Positions 59,305 to 64,000 of a stretch of DNA of 64,000 nt are shown in pieces (position 1 is the first letter of the stretch; each line of letters opens with the position of its first letter). Below the pieces are notes generated by a model. That model was given only the letters and a program-made list of their open reading frames with translations, was not told the origin of the DNA and did no database searches. The DNA comes from JAYFRL01 sp034925905 (GTDB taxonomy: Bacteria; Bacillota; Clostridia; Lachnospirales; Anaerotignaceae). The stretch spans positions 32,532 through 96,531 of the forward strand of contig JAYFRL010000017.1 of assembly GCA_034925905.1 (NCBI GenBank), in the 5' to 3' direction. A program made the translations under genes and the position numbers.

Positions 59305-60831
59305 GTGACAAGCCCATCAGAAAACTTAAAAACCGTAATTGAATATTTAGGGATAAGCAAAAACGATATGGCCCGTTCTCTTGGCATTGACCCGTCGCTT
59401 ATCAGCCGATGGCTCAGCGGCACACGCAAACTGCATGCGGCAAGCCGGCACATGGATGCTCTTGCGGAATATATATTGGCGCGCTGCAAGCGGGTAAGAG
59501 ATATGGAATGGTTAAAAGATAAATTTAAAGCTTCCGGCTTGCCCACAGAGCTTTCCTCCGTTTACCGTGTAAAGCAAAACCTGATTATGTGGCTGGCTTC
59601 AGACGGCGAGGATTTAAGACGGAACCTTAGCAGCTCGCATTCGCCGGAATCAGTGAAAAACGGGCTGCAAAAAAGAATGGGTTCTGCAATAAACCCCTTA
59701 GGCAATGCCGTTAAGCTGGGGTGCTTTGATATTGTTATGGAGCTTGAGCCGATATTAGCAAATCTGCCTCATAAAAGCGAGGTTAACATATTTTTGTCCA
59801 ACGACCAGATTACAACGGTAATAAACGAAGACATAGCCGATCTTTTATTGCAGATGATTGATAAGCGTGATTTGAAATTCAACATGGTGGTGTGCATATC
59901 CGGGGATACAAAGGCTGTGTCGGCCTTGATATACGCATATATGGCGGCTCTTGTTTCCGGGCATATTAAACTTTCTGTCGTGCATGGAATGACGCAGACG
60001 GTTACCAACCAGATGCATTTAATTGTTCCAGGGATTGCCGCAGTTTTAGTGACTGAAACGCCTGGTGCTGCGTCGCCTCCGGTGGCGGTTGTTATCAGGG
60101 AGGAATCCTTTGTGGCAGAAATTCAAGAAAGCTTCGAGAGGGCTTTGCGTTATGCCCAGCCTGTGCTTACGGTTTACGGCGACAATTTTGCGCGCAATAT
60201 ACTTGAAATACTTTATTGGGAATTTTGCACTCCGGGAGCGCTTGATGTGGTAAAAGACAGCATAAACCCCATGTATATGTCGGAGGATGCCTATAACCGC
60301 ATTTTGCATGAAAGCGGACATATCGGAGAAGAATATTCTTGGCGCAGCTTAGAATTTATCCGTTTTAAATCCGGTATGGACGAAACGCTTAAGGGAGGCA
60401 CTGTTTTCCGTGAAATTTTGTCGCTCTCAAGGCTTAACCAGATTGCAAGAGACGGGTTTTGCCGTATGCCAGGTTTGTATTTTATGAATAAAGGATTTAT
60501 TAAGCTGAATCGAGAAGGCTGCGCGGCTATTTTAGACGGATATATACGTTATCTCAAAAATGTGCCTAATTTCCATATCCTCATACTTGACGATATAACA
60601 ACCCTTCATTCGGATAACTGCTGGCAGCTTAAGCAAAACCACCACCTTGCCATTAACCACTGGAGAGGTTCGGAGCCGGTGATGATTCATTCAGACCAGC
60701 TGATACTGTTAAGAGACTTTCAAGCCCATTTTGATAAGCTGTGGGAGCTGGGCACAGGCGGCATAGGCAGCAGGGTAGGGGTGATAGTAATTTTGGAGGA
60801 TGTGTTAAAAGATTTAATGGGCAACGTCTAG
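59305..60831 (+). CDS. Large HTH protein of unknown function
   Basis: A 508-aa protein. Residues ~1-60 form a lambda-repressor-like HTH (TVIEYLGISKNDMARSLGIDPSLISRWLSGTRKLHAASRH). The remaining ~440 residues have no membrane helix and no family that I recognise; they contain IFLSNDQITTVINEDIADLL, MVVCISGDTKAVSALIYAYM and FHILILDDITTLHSDNCW, suggestive of an alpha/beta sensor or ligand domain. Start GTG 59305 after AAAGGGGGGAAG. It is 50 nt after the SLH gene and likely co-transcribed, so it could regulate surface-protein expression. Confidence 0.6.
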   Translation: MTSPSENLKTVIEYLGISKNDMARSLGIDPSLISRWLSGTRKLHAASRHMDALAEYILARCKRVRDMEWLKDKFKASGLPTELSSVYRVKQNLIMWLASDGEDLRRNLSSSHSPESVKNGLQKRMGSAINPLGNAVKLGCFDIVMELEPILANLPHKSEVNIFLSNDQITTVINEDIADLLLQMIDKRDLKFNMVVCISGDTKAVSALIYAYMAALVSGHIKLSVVHGMTQTVTNQMHLIVPGIAAVLVTETPGAASPPVAVVIREESFVAEIQESFERALRYAQPVLTVYGDNFARNILEILYWEFCTPGALDVVKDSINPMYMSEDAYNRILHESGHIGEEYSWRSLEFIRFKSGMDETLKGGTVFREILSLSRLNQIARDGFCRMPGLYFMNKGFIKLNREGCAAILDGYIRYLKNVPNFHILILDDITTLHSDNCWQLKQNHHLAINHWRGSEPVMIHSDQLILLRDFQAHFDKLWELGTGGIGSRVGVIVILEDVLKDLMGNV

Positions 60832-61355
60832 GAATTAGCAAACAGCAGGCATGGCGTATATATATAATGGCTTGCCCGCTCTTTATATAAAAAAACACAT
60901 AAAAAGACTTAAATAGAAAATCGGAATAATAAAACCATTAAAGGATTTTAAAAATTAAAGACCAATGAAAAGATGGCGTATCTGTTATTAATACAGCCTA
61001 AACTGGGATTAGCTGCAAGATTGTTAGAGTTTAGGCGCCCAAATATATATCCATTAAAAAAACTTATTTTGACAGGTTTTTTATTAAGCGCAGCGATGCC
61101 TGCGCTTAAAATATCCTGTATTATAAGTTTTTTTTAATTTCTTAAAAAAGATTGTCTTCCAGAAGATTAAAAGCTTGTGGCATCCCAATAAAAAAATTAT
61201 ATTTACATAAAATTTTTATTGGGTTAAACTTTAAGAAAAAGCAGATTCAAAAGATGCATTGCAACTTGGGATTTTAAGTTTGACAAGCCCGGCCTTTGAA
61301 AACAGCTTTTAAAAGTACTGCTTGGTATAAATTTATTGAAAAAGAAGGAGTGTTT
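60832..61355. other. Intergenic region with two hairpins, no gene seen
   Basis: TTAAGCGCAG/CTGCGCTTAA (61084-61093 with 61100-61109) is a perfect stem, and CCCAATAAAAA (61184) pairs with TTTTTATTGGG (61213-61223) across a long AT loop. These may be terminators for the 59305 gene or parts of a small RNA. Nothing else is recognisable. Confidence 0.45.
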
Positions 61356-61991
61356 ATGAAAGTGCTTGACCTCACGCATTGCATAGACGAAACGACAATG
61401 CCATATCCGGGAGATGAAGCGGCTAAGCTTATTCCTGTAAGCACTATTGAAAAAGACGGATTTCGAGAGACTTTCATTGAAATATACTCTCATACGGGAA
61501 CGCATATGGATTCCCCTGCCCATATGCTTAATGAATCGGTTTATTTGGACGATATGCCTGCGGATAATTTTTGTGGCAGCGCATATGTATTGGATTGTAC
61601 TTTTATTGAGCATGGTGGGGAAATTAGCCTGTCGATGCTTAAAGAGATCAAAGGTCTTTCGGAAATTGATTTTTTAATATTATCAACAGGGTGGGAAAAA
61701 CATTGGGGTTGTGCAGAATATTTTTTGGGCTTTCCTGTGCTTAGCCTTGATGCAACCAATTATCTTATGACGTTAAAACTTAAAGGAATAGGCATGGATA
61801 CTATGAGTATCGATAAGATGGAGAATGATGATTTTACAAACCACATTAAGGTTTTTGAAAACAATAAGATTATTATTGAAAACCTTTGCAATCTTTCAGG
61901 CATAAGGGGTAAAACAGTTTGGTTTGCAGCACTTCCAATGAAGTTTAAATATTCGGAGGGGGCTCCGGTTCGCGCGGTGGCTATGGAATAA
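61356..61991 (+). CDS. Cyclase-family metal hydrolase
   Basis: A 211-aa enzyme of the Cyclase/kynurenine-formamidase-like superfamily. YSHTGTHMDSPAHML is the diagnostic HxGTHxDxPxH metal site; DLTHCIDETTMPYPGDEAAKL begins the fold and FAALPMKFKYSEGAPVRAVAM ends it. ATG 61356 follows AAGAAGGAG; no upstream start has a site. Substrates in the family include N-formylkynurenine, isatin and others; unknown here. It stands alone. Confidence 0.9.
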   Translation: MKVLDLTHCIDETTMPYPGDEAAKLIPVSTIEKDGFRETFIEIYSHTGTHMDSPAHMLNESVYLDDMPADNFCGSAYVLDCTFIEHGGEISLSMLKEIKGLSEIDFLILSTGWEKHWGCAEYFLGFPVLSLDATNYLMTLKLKGIGMDTMSIDKMENDDFTNHIKVFENNKIIIENLCNLSGIRGKTVWFAALPMKFKYSEGAPVRAVAME

Positions 61992-62058
61992 ATAGCTAAT
62001 GAGTATTATGCTGTTTAAAAGCATTTTAAAAGTGTGTGAATGAAAATAATACCGGATA

Positions 62059-62092
62059 AAAACCAAGGTTTAATTTTTAAGACCTTGGTTTT
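62059..62092 (+). terminator. Terminator after the cyclase gene
   Basis: AAAACCAAGGT pairs with ACCTTGGTTTT, followed by ATTTTTG. Confidence 0.85.
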
Positions 62093-62263
62093 ATTTTTGA
62101 AAACGTGAGAAAAGTCGATTTTTTATATTTAAGTTACACAATTGGTTACAAATGCCTTAATTCCAATATTTTTCTAATATATTTACCACTTGTTTATTGA
62201 AAGTTATTTTCAAATGATATAACATTGAAAAGCAAAGATCTTTCATTGAAAGGGGGTGAATAT

Positions 62264-64000
62264 ATGAAAAGAAAGACCAAAAGGATATTAAGTGTTGTTG
62301 CCTCTTTTGTAATATCCATGTTGTATATAACAAATGTTTGTGCTGCCACTCTTATGTGGCGTCAAACAACAGCCAATAATATATTTGGTGGTGCTTCGGA
62401 ATTTTGCGGATTTATTCTTGGAGATGTCAACGATGTTATAGATGTTGAAGGGAAAATTGCTATTTCCGGGAACCTTAGCGCTTCAGGAGGATTTTCCGTT
62501 AATCATGGAGTTTACGGAGGAACAAACACTGGATCGGATGACCTTGCTCTTATTGTTGGTGGCTGGGCAGAAACAGGATATGGAAATGTAATGGGTGTTA
62601 CTGGTATAGATAATCAAACAGATGAACATACATTTAGGCTTTCAAGCACAAAAGCCGACGGAACCAGCAATGGGAACGGAGAATAAATAGATATTGATGC
62701 CGCTCAGTATTTTACATCTGCGGAATCGGATCTTGAAGCCAGATGTTTGACGCTTGGAGGAACAACTGCTACAGGAATTTTCACTGACGGGGGCTGGGGA
62801 CACTATACTTTTGAAGGAGACTCAACGGCTGATACAATTGTATATGAAGTTGATGAAACTTCTTTTGTTTCATACCAGCTTAATTTCAACATACAATCGG
62901 GACAAAAAATAATTATAAACTTCACAGGTGAAAATATAACATTTTTAAACGGAAATACAAGGATAAATGGGAGCAGTGATGATTTATACATGCGCGGCTA
63001 TGCGGGTAATATAATCTTCAACTTCCCGAATGCTGAAACCATAAGTTTTACAGGTAGCGCTTTATATGGTTCGTTCATGGCTCCTTTTGCAGATTTTAGC
63101 GGTAATAACGGAAATATATGCGGTACGGCTGTTTTTAAAAGCTTAGATGGAAACAGCACAGGTTTTGAGTTGCATGAAGGTGATGCAGACGCCGACGCAG
63201 ATGCTGATGCCGACGCCGATGCTGATGCTGACGCCGACGCTGATGCAGATGCCGACGCTGATGCCGACGCTGATGCAGATGCAGATGCAGATGCTGACGC
63301 CGACGCTGATGCAGATGCTGATGCCGATGCTGATGCTGATGCCGATGCCGATGCTGATGCTGACTCTGATGCAGATGCTGACGCAGATGCCGACGCAGAT
63401 GCCGATGCAGACGCAGACGCCGATGCAGACGCCGACGCTGACGCAGATGCAGATGCAGATGCAGATGCTGATGCCGATGCCGACGCTGACGCCGATGCCG
63501 ATGCTGATGCTGATGCCGATGCTGATGCTGATGCCGATGCTGATGCCGACGCTGACGCCGATGCTGATGCCGATGCTGATGCTGATGCCGATGCCGATGC
63601 CGATGCTGACGCTGATGCTGACGCTGATGCCGACGCTGATGCAGATGCTGATGCTGATGCTGATGCAGATGCTGATGCCGATGCCGACGCTGATGCTGAT
63701 GCTGATGCCGATGCTGATGCTGATGCCGATGCCGATGCTGATGCTGATGCAGACGCCGATGCTGATGCCGATGCTGACGCTGATGCTGACGCTGATGCTG
63801 ATGCTGATGCTGATGCCGATGCTGATGCCGACGCAGATGCCGATGCCGACGCAGATGCCGATGCTGATGCCGATGCAGACGCCGATGCTGACGCTGATGC
63901 CGATGCTGATGCCGATGCCGATGCTGACGCTGATGCGGATTCTGACGCTGATGCGGATGCTGATGCTGATGCTGACGCAGATGCTGATGCTGATGCAGAT
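62264..64000 (+). pseudogene. Choice-of-anchor-A type surface protein, interrupted by an in-frame stop and running off the window
   Basis: ATG 62264 (after AAAGGGGGTG) begins a signal peptide ending near NVCAAT and the first part of a choice-of-anchor-A domain (FCGFILGDVNDVIDVEGKIA, GGFSVNHGVYGG). A TAA at 62684-62686 stops it after 140 codons, but the same frame continues without interruption: IDIDAAQYFTSAESDL, NIIFNFPNAETISF, YGSFMAPFADFSGNNG and ICGTAVFKSL complete the domain. It then enters an Asp-Ala repeat from 63182 to the window end. The anchor lies beyond the window. Either a nonsense mutation, a sequencing error or read-through explains the stop. Whole protein would be a secreted adhesin-like surface protein. 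Confidence 0.75.
63182..64000 (+). repeat. Asp-Ala dipeptide-coding repeat, at least 273 codons
   Basis: Alternating GAT/GAC and GCT/GCC/GCA codons encode (Asp-Ala) without break; only two Ala positions are Ser (near 63365 and 63940). The 6-bp unit varies at third positions throughout, so the array is not a simple slipped microsatellite but keeps the amino-acid pattern. The right end is beyond base 64000. Confidence 0.95.

Noticed and set aside
62684..62686. Programmed recoding (selenocysteine, pyrrolysine) at the in-frame stop
   Set aside because: The codon is TAA, which neither system uses, and I see no special downstream element.
63182..64000. Asp-Ala DNA repeat as CRISPR or satellite DNA
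   Set aside because: There are no spacers, and the frame is kept across 819 bases and joined to a coding domain.

Overview
The window is a low-GC, strictly anaerobic, endospore-forming Clostridia-type chromosome segment; I cannot name the genus from sequence alone. The signs are strong AGGAGG ribosome sites, AT-rich promoters with 17-nt spacers, yqfC/yqfD/yqzL, a class III (oxygen-sensitive) ribonucleotide reductase, many ferredoxin-type proteins and lipoboxes.

Layout. (1) 1-7.75 kb: amino-acid catabolism. The tail of a class III aminotransferase, a convergent diaminopropionate ammonia-lyase, then a polar amino-acid ABC transporter (binding protein, ATPase, permease), a cytidylate-kinase-like protein, a second class III aminotransferase and an iron-type alcohol dehydrogenase. 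(2) 8.0-17.6 kb plus 21.7 kb: a metal/Fe-S/redox block with a DUF5320 peptide, a DUF134 regulator, NrdG, NrdD carrying a fused redoxin, a frameshifted CDGSH protein, and a tightly overlapping operon of Mrp/NBP35 ATPase, a C_GCAxxG_C_C-NifX fusion and two MinD-ferredoxin ATPases, followed by a NifX-type protein. Three promoters in this block share one palindrome, TTATNNRCATATGCNNATAA, at the -35 element; two of them carry a second clear copy downstream. I consider this the best candidate for an undescribed regulated system here. (3) 17.8-27.8 kb: a lone prepilin-like protein, a PAP2 membrane phosphatase, an SLC13-type permease, a cupin, a second Mrp, a Cthe_2159-like lipoprotein, a LysM protein with a degenerate JAB/MPN domain, a small C_GCAxxG_C_C protein and a polysaccharide deacetylase. 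(4) 27.9-41.6 kb: conserved housekeeping genes (yqfC, yqfD, phoH, HDIG protein, ybeY, DUF3048, cdd, family-4 UDG, era, polyol dehydrogenase, yqzL, malQ, LysE, rdgB, DUF5131) ending in a Gly-Arg-Leu tRNA cluster.

(5) 41.7-46.5 kb: a probable island abutting tRNA-Leu. It holds an internally duplicated protein of unknown function, a chimera of a truncated methyltransferase and fifteen 21-residue repeats, a choloylglycine-hydrolase-like enzyme and a deleted IS21 element. (6) 47-56 kb: accessory genes (AraC, XRE, PAP2, GNAT, CotH, TetR with an FMN-binding/flavodoxin/methyltransferase operon) separated by five copies of a ~160-bp intergenic repeat. (7) 56-61 kb: an HTH protein, a membrane Ser/Thr kinase, an SLH-domain surface protein and a large HTH protein of unknown function. 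(8) 61.4-64 kb: a cyclase-family hydrolase and a choice-of-anchor-A type surface protein, interrupted by an in-frame TAA and then entering at least 273 codons of almost pure Asp-Ala repeat that run off the window.

All gene calls rest on reading motifs by eye; no database search was run. Starts were set by ribosome-binding-site spacing and are often downstream of the longest possible start.
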